A stretch of 20,520 nt of DNA, taken from Ignavibacteria bacterium. GTDB lineage: Bacteria > Bacteroidota > Ignavibacteria > Ignavibacteriales > Melioribacteraceae. Positions 1-7,882 of this stretch are shown here, piece by piece. Position numbers and translations under genes: made by a program. Below the pieces are notes generated by a model. That model saw only the letters and a program-made list of their open reading frames with translations, was not told the DNA's origin and made no database searches. The stretch is taken from contig DAIEQP010000254.1 in NCBI GenBank assembly GCA_027347805.1, forward strand, positions 1 through 20,520. The letters are read 5' to 3'. Numbering within the stretch: the stretch's first letter is position 1; every line of letters starts with the position of its first letter.

Positions 1-789
1 GGGATTTGGCTGAACTGTTATGCTCAAGTATCTCTTATCCTCAAATCCTCCAAATGCAGCAGAAACATTTGTAATAATTTTCCACTCAGCAGGAACACGT
101 AATTCAACGCTTCCAAAAATTGACGATACATTCAAAACTACTTCGCCGGGTGCAAGTTTAGCCTGGGTTAAATTTAATTCTACGCTTCCGAATACAGCAC
201 TTACATCACCGCCCTTAAAATTCTGGGATGTAACTATGCTTTTACTGCTTGTAAAAACTGCAGATTCATTGATTGTATCCAAATCGTATGTTTTTCTATT
301 TCCGGCAAAATTGAAATTATTATGCGATTCCCAATTTCTAAAATGTTCTTGGGTTTTTTCATTCACATGCTGTTTCCAGAATTCGGAATTCTCGGGTCCG
401 CCTTGAGAGAAAAACTTTTCCGAATGATTCCTATCATTAAAATCGCGGCCATTTCTTCTTCCGTTTATATTGAGAATCATCCAGATTCCGGCAAGAATTA
501 TGATTAAAGGCCAGAGGTTTCCAAATGTTAATAAACCGAAGAATGGGAAGAAAGGTAGTTTATTTATTGTACCTACAATTCCAAACCCAAGAATTACATA
601 GCCTGGAAAACTTTTGTTGTTATTCGATATGATAATCGCCCCAATTATTATCATAAATGTATTCCATGAAAAAATTAAATGATGAATCGGAAATCCGAAA
701 TCAAAAACATTAAAATTATCAGTCAACCAAAACAGACCAACAATTACTAAAAATATTCCAATCCAGTTTTTTGCATTTCCAGTTCGCAT
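1..789 (-). CDS. LiaF-like membrane protein, first copy (3' end beyond window)
   Basis: The reading frame is open from an ATG at 789 to the window edge (263 codons, no stop), so the C-terminus is missing. The N-terminal ~105 residues hold about four hydrophobic segments of the LiaI/LiaF (DUF5668-like) type. A polar, Asn/Arg/Glu-rich linker follows (about 108-165). The last part is a beta-rich LiaF C-terminal-like domain with repeated VFGS, IFGS and AFGG motifs near residues 199, 224 and 245. Those motifs have the same 25- and 21-residue spacing as in the neighbouring paralogue at 801-1490, so this is a tandem duplication. The Shine-Dalgarno AAGGAGAAT (793-801) overlaps the stop of the upstream gene, which implies co-translation. 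The family is linked to sensing of cell-envelope stress in Firmicutes; the role here is inferred. Family call fairly sure, function unsure. Confidence 0.8.
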   Translation of the reverse strand, partial: MRTGNAKNWIGIFLVIVGLFWLTDNFNVFDFGFPIHHLIFSWNTFMIIIGAIIISNNNKSFPGYVILGFGIVGTINKLPFFPFFGLLTFGNLWPLIIILAGIWMILNINGRRNGRDFNDRNHSEKFFSQGGPENSEFWKQHVNEKTQEHFRNWESHNNFNFAGNRKTYDLDTINESAVFTSSKSIVTSQNFKGGDVSAVFGSVELNLTQAKLAPGEVVLNVSSIFGSVELRVPAEWKIITNVSAAFGGFEDKRYLSITVQPNP

Positions 790-800
790 AATATTCTCCT

Positions 801-1490
801 TTAAAAAACTGTTTTTACTTCGCCGCCGCCAAAAATTGCAACGCCTTTTATAATCAATAATTTATTTGAATCGTAAACCTGATTTGGATCGGTTCTGCGT
901 TTATCTCCAAAACCACCGAAGATTGGAAGCACATCAACTTCAACCTTCCAATCATGAGGGACGATTATTGAACTACCGCCAAAAATTGAGATCACTTCAA
1001 TAATATTTTCTCCGTCGGCAAGTTTACTATTAAGAAGATTTACCTCCGAACCGCCGAAGATAGAAACGATATTTCCACCTTTAAAATTATCAGAGAAGAC
1101 TACTTTTTTCCCGCCGCCAAACAAACTTACCTGTTCAAAAAACTCAGTTGATTTATGTTCACCATTCTCAGTTTTAGCGTTAATATTGAAATGGAAAACG
1201 CTTCTTCCTCCGCGTCCGTAAATAATATACAAACCAATCAGAACAAGAATTAGGGGCCATAATTCGGGAAACAAATTGAAAATTCCGATACTAATTAAAA
1301 CAGCGCCTGCAACTTTATTTCTTGCTAGTAAAAGAAATAGTATTCCTGCAAAGATGAACCATGTTTGCCATTCATATACAAACTCGGGTATGAGAATCTG
1401 AAATTGTTCATAATTCTGAGCAAACATTACAAAGCCAATAAGCACCAGCATTATGCCGATAATTATTCTGCCATGAATTCCTTTTGCCAT
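801..1490 (-). CDS. LiaF-like membrane protein, second copy
   Basis: 229 residues. About four hydrophobic segments lie in residues 8-92 (LiaI/LiaF-type membrane region), followed by a soluble beta-rich domain from about 97 to the end. That domain carries five FGG motifs, near residues 124, 145, 170, 191 and 220, each preceded by a hydrophobic residue. This regular pattern suggests a beta-solenoid with a turn at each Gly-Gly, matching the LiaF C-terminal family (PF09922-like). A strong Shine-Dalgarno, AAAGGAGAAT, lies just before ATG 1490. Its stop codon lies inside the ribosome binding site of the paralogue at 1-789, so the pair is one transcript. LiaF proteins modulate envelope-stress signalling in Firmicutes, but no kinase or regulator gene is visible in this window. 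Alternative reading: a membrane-anchored adhesin or scaffold of unknown role. Confidence 0.82.
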   Translation of the reverse strand: MAKGIHGRIIIGIMLVLIGFVMFAQNYEQFQILIPEFVYEWQTWFIFAGILFLLLARNKVAGAVLISIGIFNLFPELWPLILVLIGLYIIYGRGGRSVFHFNINAKTENGEHKSTEFFEQVSLFGGGKKVVFSDNFKGGNIVSIFGGSEVNLLNSKLADGENIIEVISIFGGSSIIVPHDWKVEVDVLPIFGGFGDKRRTDPNQVYDSNKLLIIKGVAIFGGGEVKTVF

Positions 1491-1567
1491 TTTATTCTCC
1501 TTTATTTAATCTTCACTTCTTTTGACGGCAAAAATATTAGACAGTTACTTATTTGAATAGCAGTTTT

Positions 1568-1597
1568 CGGTGAACATAGGATATTTATCGGTAAACA
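1568..1597 (-). promoter_or_regulatory. Pair of direct repeats upstream of the LiaF-like genes
   Basis: On the minus strand two near-identical 9-mers, TGTTTACCG (1597-1589) and TGTTCACCG (1576-1568), are exactly 21 bp apart, two helical turns. They lie about 80-105 bp upstream of the start of the LiaF-like gene. A TAATAT element that could be a -10 lies downstream of them. Direct repeats with about two-turn periodicity are typical of LytTR-type response-regulator sites. The match to the published LytTR core is partial (GTTNA present), so the regulator type is a guess. Confidence 0.35.
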
Positions 1598-1611
1598 GAG
1601 ATTGGGAAGTT

Positions 1612-2004
1612 TTATTTTTTTTCTTCGTCAATAAGTTTTTTAAGAAAACTACCCATAAATGACGAGAATGATAATAAAAGTCCCAGAAGTATAAATAAGA
1701 TTATGCTTAGCAGAAATCTTGATTCAATTCCATTTTGAATGATCATAGCGATTGGCTGAAGACAAATTACAGCAAAACCAAACAAGAAAGCTTTGACCGG
1801 TTTTAGAAATCCGAACAAGAAATTGATTATTAGTAAAATTTGTAACCCGATAAAGAAATAATATTTACTATCCCAGGCATCTCTTCGGTGGGCAAAAATT
1901 GTTGTAGCCAGCCATATCATAAGTCCCATTACAGAAAGTCCAAACGAAACAAATAAATAGCTCTTAGAACCAATGTTCTCAGCAGTAAATAATTTTTTAC
2001 TCAT
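1612..2004 (-). CDS. Hypothetical four-helix membrane protein
   Basis: 130 residues, not recognised as a named family. Four hydrophobic stretches, roughly residues 16-37, 48-66, 71-90 and 96-116, end in a short charged tail (KKLIDEEKK), which suggests a small integral inner-membrane protein. There is a charged turn (HRRDAW) between helices 1 and 2. Its ATG sits inside the end of rmuC, with an 8-bp overlap (ATGAGTAA), so it is very likely translated by coupling to rmuC. No catalytic residue pattern stands out. A gap of about 120 bp with possible promoter signals separates it from the LiaF-like pair downstream, so it groups better with rmuC than with them. Confidence 0.7.
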   Translation of the reverse strand: MSKKLFTAENIGSKSYLFVSFGLSVMGLMIWLATTIFAHRRDAWDSKYYFFIGLQILLIINFLFGFLKPVKAFLFGFAVICLQPIAMIIQNGIESRFLLSIILFILLGLLLSFSSFMGSFLKKLIDEEKK

Positions 2005-3313
2005 TAATTAATCCCTTGCTTTCTGCTGCAGGTAATTCCTGAACGTCACGCAGCTGGCGTTCAATTTTTCTTGATGACTTTGCAGCATCATCAATTGTGT
2101 TACTGGCTTCCTGAAGTTTCTTTTGAGTTTTTTCAAGAACGTCACCGAACTTACCGAATTCTGTTTTTACCCCGCCTAAAATTTTCCAGACTTCACTTGT
2201 GCGTTTTTCGATTGCAAGCGTTCTAAAACCCATTTGCAGGCTGTTTAAGATTGCCGAAATTGTTGTCGGACCCGCAACTGTTACACGATGTTCCCGCTGA
2301 AGAAAATCTGCAAGTCCGGGTCTTCTAAGAACTTCAGCATATAAACCTTCGACAGGCAAAAACAGGATTGCAAAATCTGTGGTGTGCGGCGGATCTAAAT
2401 ATTTATCTGCAATTTTTTTCGCCTCGGCTTTAATTCTTGTTTCAATTGCTTTTGAAGCTTCGTTGATAATATCCTGATTTGCATTATCCTGCGCATCAAG
2501 TAATCGCTGGTAATCTTCTAGAGGAAATTTAGCATCTATCGGAAGTAATACAATTTCGGAAGAAGAAGAATTTCTGCCGGGAAGTTTAATTGCAATTTCA
2601 ACCCTCTCATTACTTCCTTTTTTTGTAACAATATTTTTATCGTACTGATCTCTCACAAGAATTTGGTCAATCAAATTTTCCAGTTGAACTTCTCCCCACG
2701 TTCCGCGGGTTTTAACATTTGTTAGAACATTTTTCAAATCCCCAACGCCGCGTGCAAGTTCCTGCATATCACCAAGACCTTTATAAACCTGTTCCAGTCT
2801 ATCGCTAACCAGTTTGAAAGATTCGCCGAGCCGCTTTTCTAAAGTATCGTGCAGTTTTTCATCAACAGTTCTTCTCATCTCTTCAAGCTTTTTCTCATTT
2901 CTTTCCTGAATCTCTTTTAATTGGGCTTCAACTTTAATTTGAAGCTGATCAAATTTTTGTTCGTTTGTTTGGGTTAAAGTATTCAGCTGTTTAGCAAAAA
3001 TTTCAAGCTGATTTTTTTGCCCCGCTGAAATTTCGGAAATAGTGGTGGTAAGCTGTCCGCCTAGTTTTATTACTGAAGAATTTATTTCTTCTCTTTGCGA
3101 TCTGGCAATTTGAGTTGATTCATCACGGTTTCTAGCTAATTCATCTCTGAATGATTTATCAAGCCGCGAAAATTCTTCGGCAGAATTATTCCCCTGAATC
3201 GAAGAAATCTTTTTATTCAGTAAAAGAAAAAAAGAAGCAATTGCTACAATTACAAGTCCGAAACCAAGCAAAACAAATTCATTCATCATTATTTCCGAGA
3301 AGTGTTTTTTCAA
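1997..3313 (-). CDS. rmuC: DNA recombination protein RmuC family
   Basis: 438 residues. A single N-terminal membrane helix (about residues 12-32) is followed by a long coiled coil rich in Glu, Lys and Gln (about 40-190), then the RmuC nuclease-like domain. Typical family signatures are visible: TRGTWGEVQLENLI, LPIDAKFPLEDYQRL, FLPVEGLYAEVLRRPGL and GPTTISAILNSLQMGFRTL. RmuC limits inversions and rearrangements at short repeats in E. coli. Start: the ATG at 3313 has no Shine-Dalgarno. Two in-frame ATGs at 3289 and 3286 follow a GGAAATA stretch and would give the usual short N-terminus before the membrane helix, so the protein may begin there. It overlaps the membrane-protein gene at 1612-2004 by 8 bp. 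It is divergent from the acylase gene at 3390. Confidence 0.92.
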   Translation of the reverse strand: MKKHFSEIMMNEFVLLGFGLVIVAIASFFLLLNKKISSIQGNNSAEEFSRLDKSFRDELARNRDESTQIARSQREEINSSVIKLGGQLTTTISEISAGQKNQLEIFAKQLNTLTQTNEQKFDQLQIKVEAQLKEIQERNEKKLEEMRRTVDEKLHDTLEKRLGESFKLVSDRLEQVYKGLGDMQELARGVGDLKNVLTNVKTRGTWGEVQLENLIDQILVRDQYDKNIVTKKGSNERVEIAIKLPGRNSSSSEIVLLPIDAKFPLEDYQRLLDAQDNANQDIINEASKAIETRIKAEAKKIADKYLDPPHTTDFAILFLPVEGLYAEVLRRPGLADFLQREHRVTVAGPTTISAILNSLQMGFRTLAIEKRTSEVWKILGGVKTEFGKFGDVLEKTQKKLQEASNTIDDAAKSSRKIERQLRDVQELPAAESKGLINE

Positions 3314-3332
3314 TGAACTTATTTATCAAATA

Positions 3333-3361
3333 TTTTCTAATTGAGCAAATCAATTTATAAA
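3333..3361 (+). promoter_or_regulatory. Weak promoter candidate with a 17-bp dyad as spacer
   Basis: In the 76-bp gap between divergent rmuC and the acylase gene there is a TATAAA (3356-3361) with a poor -35 (TTTTCT, 3333-3338) at 17-bp spacing. The spacer itself (3339-3355) is a perfect inverted repeat, AATTGA-GCAAA-TCAATT. A dyad in a promoter spacer is a plausible repressor site, but AT-rich dyads of this size arise easily by chance. Confidence 0.3.
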
Positions 3362-3389
3362 TTAGAGAAAGGAATAACGGTTTGAAAAT

Positions 3390-5852
3390 ATGAATTCTTG
3401 GAAAAAAACACTTATCGGGTTAACCTTCGTTTTAATAGTTGCAATTGCAGTTATATTAATTCTTGGTTATAAAATGCTGACAAAATCACTTGCAGATTAT
3501 GATGGCGAAAGATCAATCGCCGGGATTTCTGCAAAAGTTACAATTTACAGTGATAAATTTGGTATACCACTGATTAAATCCGAAAACGATGAAGATGCAG
3601 CATTTGCACTCGGATATGTTCATGCTCAGGAAAGATTATTCCAGATGGATATTGCCCGCCGCGCAGGGGAAGGGAAGCTGAGTGAAGTTTTGGGAAGTAA
3701 ATTAATATCAATTGACAAAATGTTTAGAACACTTGGCATTTTCAAGAATGCCAAAGCAAATTTTCCATTGCTGAATGATGCCTCGAAGAGAATTTTAATT
3801 GCTTATTCAAAAGGTGTTAATTCGTTTATTAAAGAAGCCCATGGCAAATATCCGGTCGAATTTGATATTCTTGGTTATGACCCTGAACCATGGAAACCGG
3901 AACACAGCATGATAATTGCAAAATTAATGGGATGGGAATTAAATATTAGCTGGTGGACTGATATTGTTTATTCACAGCTAGTGCAAAAATTTGGCGAACA
4001 AAAAGCTAAGGAATTGATTCCTGATTATCTTGAAAATGCACCTACAATTATTCCATCTGAACTTAAACAGGTTTCATCTATTAGTAATGATTTAATTAAT
4101 GTGGACAGATCTTACAGAAACCTTATTGGATTGACCGGAACTCATATCGGCTCAAATAATTGGGTTGTAAATGGATTAAAATCTGCTTCCGGAAAACCAA
4201 TTATTGCCAACGATCCGCATCTTGGCTTTACAGCTCCTGCAAGATGGTACTTCGCAATGATACGTTCTAAAAATTGGAATGCAGAAGGATTTACAATTGC
4301 CGGACTCCCATCAATTGTAATTGGGAAGAATGAAAATATTGCATGGGCAATGACAAATGTTATGGCAGATGATGCCGATTTCTTTTCGGAAAAAATTGAT
4401 TCGACGGGAAGAATTTATTTCCATGACGGAAATTGGAAACCGCTGACAATTTATAAAGATACAATAAAAGTAAAGAATGAACAGGATGTAGTTTTCGAAA
4501 TTAAAAAAACTTTACATGGACCGATTATTTCCGATGTCCATCAGTTTAAGAATATGTATTCCAAAAACGGAATGGTGAACGCGACATTGAGTTTGAGATG
4601 GACAGGATTTGAATTCAGTGATGAAATATATTCCTCTATTCTGTTAAACCGCGCAAAGAACTGGGAAGAGTTTAAAGAGGCTTTAAGATATTTTACTAAT
4701 CCAGGACAGAATTTTGTTTACGCAGACAAAAACGGAAATATTGGTTATGTATGCGCTGCAAAACTTCCGATTAGAGCAACAAATTCTCCAACTTTTGTAA
4801 TGGATGGAACTTCTTCGGCAAATGATTGGAAGGGATTTGTTCCTTATGATGAAATGCCTAAACTTTATAATCCGCCTCAAAATTATATCGCATCAGCAAA
4901 TAATAAAACCGTTAAAAATTTTCCTTATCACATTTCGAATATCTGGGAACCTTCTTCCAGGATTGAAAGAATTACAGAATTGCTTACTTCAAAAACAATT
5001 CACTCAGTAAATGATTTTGAAAAATATCAGATGGATTTTGTTTCTCCTTATGCAAAGAATTTAACCCGGTATTTGCTGGATGCATTCAAGGGAGTAAAAC
5101 TAAAAGATAAAAATCTAAAGTTGTGCCTTGATTTGATTGGTAATTGGAATTATGAAATTAATGCTAAAAGTCAGGCCCCAACGATTTATAATTTTTACCT
5201 GAAAAATCTAATCAAAAATGTATTGAATGATGATCTTCCTGATGATATTCTTAAAGAATATGTATTCATTGCTAATGTTCCTTATCGGAAAATAAATGAG
5301 ATGATGGAAAAAGGATCTTCTTATTTTGATGATATAAGAACTCCTCAAATTGAAACGAAAGACGAAATAATTCGTAAAAGTTTATCAGATGCACTTTCGG
5401 AACTGGAAACAAATTATGGAACTGATTTAACTTCATGGCAATGGGGAGAAATTCATAAGGTTGTATTCAAACATATGTTCCATGACCAATCATCATTACT
5501 GGATAAACTTATAAATGTTGGGCCATTTGAAATTGGAGGAGACGGAACGACTATTTTCAATACCGAGTATTCATTTTCTGAACTTTACGATAAACAGAAA
5601 AATTTAACAGATCCCAAAAGAAAAGAAGTATTTGAAAATAAACTGGGACCATCAATGAGGTATATTTATGATTTTGGCGATCCGGACTATCTGTATATGA
5701 TTTTGCCAACCGGTGAATCCGGACATTTTATGAATTCACATTACAAAGACATGACTGAAATGTGGCTGAAAGGCAAGTATATTAAATTGCCGCTTAACGA
5801 AAATGAGTTTATCAGGAACTCCAATCATTCTTTTACACTTTTGCCAAATTGA
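3390..5852 (+). CDS. Penicillin acylase family Ntn-hydrolase, membrane-anchored
   Basis: 820 residues, the usual length for the penicillin acylase/acyl-homoserine-lactone acylase family (PF01804). An N-terminal hydrophobic helix (about residues 8-29) after MNSWKK is a signal anchor, so the enzyme should act in the periplasm. The alpha-chain pattern DKFGIPLIKSENDEDAAFALGYVHAQERLFQMD (about 56-87) is clear. The autoprocessing site is THIGSNNWVV, with Ser255 expected to become the N-terminal nucleophile of the beta chain. ANDPHLGF follows at about 273-280. Family members hydrolyse amide bonds of beta-lactams, N-acyl-homoserine lactones or other N-acyl amides; the substrate cannot be read from sequence. 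A purine-rich GAAAGGA lies about 16 bp before the ATG, rather far for a ribosome binding site. metF follows 52 bp downstream on the same strand. Confidence 0.9.
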   Translation: MNSWKKTLIGLTFVLIVAIAVILILGYKMLTKSLADYDGERSIAGISAKVTIYSDKFGIPLIKSENDEDAAFALGYVHAQERLFQMDIARRAGEGKLSEVLGSKLISIDKMFRTLGIFKNAKANFPLLNDASKRILIAYSKGVNSFIKEAHGKYPVEFDILGYDPEPWKPEHSMIIAKLMGWELNISWWTDIVYSQLVQKFGEQKAKELIPDYLENAPTIIPSELKQVSSISNDLINVDRSYRNLIGLTGTHIGSNNWVVNGLKSASGKPIIANDPHLGFTAPARWYFAMIRSKNWNAEGFTIAGLPSIVIGKNENIAWAMTNVMADDADFFSEKIDSTGRIYFHDGNWKPLTIYKDTIKVKNEQDVVFEIKKTLHGPIISDVHQFKNMYSKNGMVNATLSLRWTGFEFSDEIYSSILLNRAKNWEEFKEALRYFTNPGQNFVYADKNGNIGYVCAAKLPIRATNSPTFVMDGTSSANDWKGFVPYDEMPKLYNPPQNYIASANNKTVKNFPYHISNIWEPSSRIERITELLTSKTIHSVNDFEKYQMDFVSPYAKNLTRYLLDAFKGVKLKDKNLKLCLDLIGNWNYEINAKSQAPTIYNFYLKNLIKNVLNDDLPDDILKEYVFIANVPYRKINEMMEKGSSYFDDIRTPQIETKDEIIRKSLSDALSELETNYGTDLTSWQWGEIHKVVFKHMFHDQSSLLDKLINVGPFEIGGDGTTIFNTEYSFSELYDKQKNLTDPKRKEVFENKLGPSMRYIYDFGDPDYLYMILPTGESGHFMNSHYKDMTEMWLKGKYIKLPLNENEFIRNSNHSFTLLPN

Positions 5853-5904
5853 GAACTTGACTAACAAAAATATTAAATTGCAGAGCGAACTATAAAAGGA
5901 AACC

Positions 5905-6858
5905 ATTAAAGTAATTGAACATCTTGAAAAAGCAACAAGTCCGTTAATTAGTTTCGAAATAATTCCTCCCAAGCGGGGCGGTAATGTAAAACAGTTGCTG
6001 AATGTATTGGATGATATCATAAAATATAACCCGCCCTTCATTGATATAACAAGCCACGCCGCAGAAGTAATTTATGAAGAGACAAGCGACGGCGGAATGC
6101 AGATGAAAGTAAAGCGAAAAAGACCCGGAACACTTGGATTATGTGCTCTTATCCAGAATAAATATAATATTGATGCAGTTCCGCATGTTCTATGCAGCGG
6201 TTTTACACGCGAAGAAACAGAAGATTTTTTAATTGAACTTCATTACCTGGGGATTGATAATATTCTAGCAATCAGGGGAGATGACAGCGCGTTCAAAAAA
6301 CCTTTAAAATTTGGAAGAAGTATAAATGACTATGCTGTTGATTTGGTAAAACAAATCTCATCTTTAAATCAGGGCAAGTATATTGAAGAAGGACTCCTGG
6401 ATGCTAATCCAATGAATTTTTGTATTGGTGTTGCCGGTTACCCTGAAAAACATTTTGAAGCAGCAAATCTTGCTAACGATATCCGAGAAACAAAAGCAAA
6501 AGTAGAAGCCGGTGCCTCATACATTGTAACTCAGATGTTTTATTCAAACGAATCTTACTTTAAGTATGTTGACCGATGTAGAAAAGAAGGAATTAATGTG
6601 CCTATCATTCCTGGCTTAAAAATAATTACATCTAAAGCCCAGATTAAATCCATTCCGAAAAACTTTTATATTGATATACCTTCTGATTTGGCAGACGAAA
6701 TCGAAAAAGCTAAACCTGAAAATGTAATGGAAGTTGGAGTTAACTGGACAATGAAACAGGTAGAAGAATTGTTAAATAATAATGTGCCGTCAATTCACTT
6801 TTATGTTATGCAGAATTCCGAGCCTATAAAAATGTTAATGAATAAACTAAAAATATAA
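5905..6858 (+). CDS. metF: 5,10-methylenetetrahydrofolate reductase; apparent ATT start
   Basis: MetF reduces methylene-THF to methyl-THF for methionine synthesis, using FAD. Conserved blocks are plain: SFEIIPPKR (catalytic Glu, residue 18 from the proposed start), FIDITSHAAEV, VPHVLCSGFT, LGIDNILAIRGDD, FCIGVAGYPEKHFEA, AGASYIVTQMFY and VPIIPGLK. The length would be 317 residues. The first canonical start in frame (TTG 5995) lies after the catalytic motif and would delete it. Between the upstream in-frame stop (5893-5895) and that motif there is no ATG, GTG or TTG. The ATT at 5905 begins [M]KVIEHLEKA, the N-terminus I expect of MetF from Bacteroidota-like organisms, and follows AAAGGA (5895-5900) at 4 nt. 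Either AUU is the initiator or there is a base error or mutation here. It is followed after 1 nt by the Gfo/Idh gene. Confidence 0.88.
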   Translation: MKVIEHLEKATSPLISFEIIPPKRGGNVKQLLNVLDDIIKYNPPFIDITSHAAEVIYEETSDGGMQMKVKRKRPGTLGLCALIQNKYNIDAVPHVLCSGFTREETEDFLIELHYLGIDNILAIRGDDSAFKKPLKFGRSINDYAVDLVKQISSLNQGKYIEEGLLDANPMNFCIGVAGYPEKHFEAANLANDIRETKAKVEAGASYIVTQMFYSNESYFKYVDRCRKEGINVPIIPGLKIITSKAQIKSIPKNFYIDIPSDLADEIEKAKPENVMEVGVNWTMKQVEELLNNNVPSIHFYVMQNSEPIKMLMNKLKI

Positions 6859-6859
6859 A

Positions 6860-7882
6860 ATGATTGTTACTCCGGGTAAAATTAATATTAGATCTCGTTT
6901 TCCTAGAAAACTAAAATGGGGTGTTGCTGGCTGCGGAAATTTTACTGAAACATATTTTCTGCCTGCTCTTCAGCTTGTTCAGAGAAGTAAACTTGTATCA
7001 GTTTTCAGTCACGATCTTTCTCGCGCTCAAAATATTGCAACAAAATTTGGTGCAGTTAATTCATTCAATGATTTTGATCAGTTTCTTAAGAGTGATATTG
7101 ATTCAGTATACATTTCGGGAGCCAATATTCATCACTACGAACATGTAATTAAGGCTGCAAAATCTGGTAAAAATATACTATGCGAAAGACCGATTGCTTT
7201 AACTTCTATTCAGGCAGAAGAAATGGTAAGGGTCTGCAAAGAAAATAATGTTTTGTTAATTACTAATCATCTGCATCGTTTCCATCCGCTTGTTCAGAAA
7301 GCAAAGGAACTTATAGATAAACAATTGCTGGGTAAAATAGTCTCTATTTCAGCTTCGTATAATTTAAGCTTCCCGCCTGATAATAATTTTCGGTTTAAAA
7401 AAGAATTAAGCGGCGGCGGCGTTCTGCGCGATCTTGGCTCACACATGATTGATCTCCTGAGATATTTTGGCGGTGAGATTGTTGAAGTAAAAGGTTTTAT
7501 GGATAATGTTGTTTACAAGAGCGAAGTCGAGGATTATGCTTCTGCAATTGTAAAATATGAGCAGGGTGGGTACGGATTCTTTACATTTTCGTATGACAGT
7601 AAAAAAGTTTCAAACAGAATTGATATAACCGGTCATAACGGATCAATAAGTATCGAAACAATTTTTGCTAAAAAGAATACAATCTCAAAACTTGTTATTG
7701 ATCTGAATGGAGAAGCGAAAAAAGTTTTTAGAAAGAGACTTAATAAAGTTGTTTTTATGGTTCGTGCGGTTCAGCGTGCTTTTCTTAAAAACGAATTCCA
7801 CGATTTTTCCGGTCAAGATGGCGTTGCAAATTTGAAAATTATTGAACAGCTTGAAGCACAATGTCTCTCTATAAAGAATTAA
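6860..7882 (+). CDS. Gfo/Idh/MocA family NAD(P)-dependent oxidoreductase
   Basis: 340 residues. The N-terminal Rossmann fold shows GVAGCGNF (residues 21-28). The family's EKP cofactor/catalytic signature appears as CERPIA (109-111 ERP), with the usual Lys replaced by Arg. The C-terminal alpha/beta domain carries GGGVLRDLGSHMIDLLRYFGG (about 185-205), whose Asp191 and His195 occupy the family's active-site positions. The substrate, usually a sugar, inositol or nucleotide-sugar derivative, is not deducible. The gene begins 1 nt after metF and its last 22 bp overlap the class II aldolase gene, so the three are probably co-transcribed. That pairing hints at sugar or polyol metabolism, an inference only. 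The Lys-to-Arg change could mean altered activity. Confidence 0.9.
   Translation: MIVTPGKINIRSRFPRKLKWGVAGCGNFTETYFLPALQLVQRSKLVSVFSHDLSRAQNIATKFGAVNSFNDFDQFLKSDIDSVYISGANIHHYEHVIKAAKSGKNILCERPIALTSIQAEEMVRVCKENNVLLITNHLHRFHPLVQKAKELIDKQLLGKIVSISASYNLSFPPDNNFRFKKELSGGGVLRDLGSHMIDLLRYFGGEIVEVKGFMDNVVYKSEVEDYASAIVKYEQGGYGFFTFSYDSKKVSNRIDITGHNGSISIETIFAKKNTISKLVIDLNGEAKKVFRKRLNKVVFMVRAVQRAFLKNEFHDFSGQDGVANLKIIEQLEAQCLSIKN

Noticed and set aside
20..507. Plus-strand frames opposite the first LiaF-like gene
   Set aside because: The opposite strand encodes a protein paralogous to its neighbour with an excellent ribosome binding site; the plus-strand frames are antisense by-products.
5857..5896. 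TTGACT and TATAAA between the acylase and metF genes as a promoter
   Set aside because: The spacing is 28 bp, too long for a sigma-70-type promoter, and TATAAA overlaps the metF ribosome binding site.
5995..5997. TTG as the metF start
   Set aside because: It lies downstream of the catalytic SFEIIPP motif, which is in frame just before it, so the enzyme would be inactive.
5736..6041. Minus-strand frame of 101 codons across the acylase end and metF start
   Set aside because: It is antisense to two clearly coding regions, and its product resembles no known protein.
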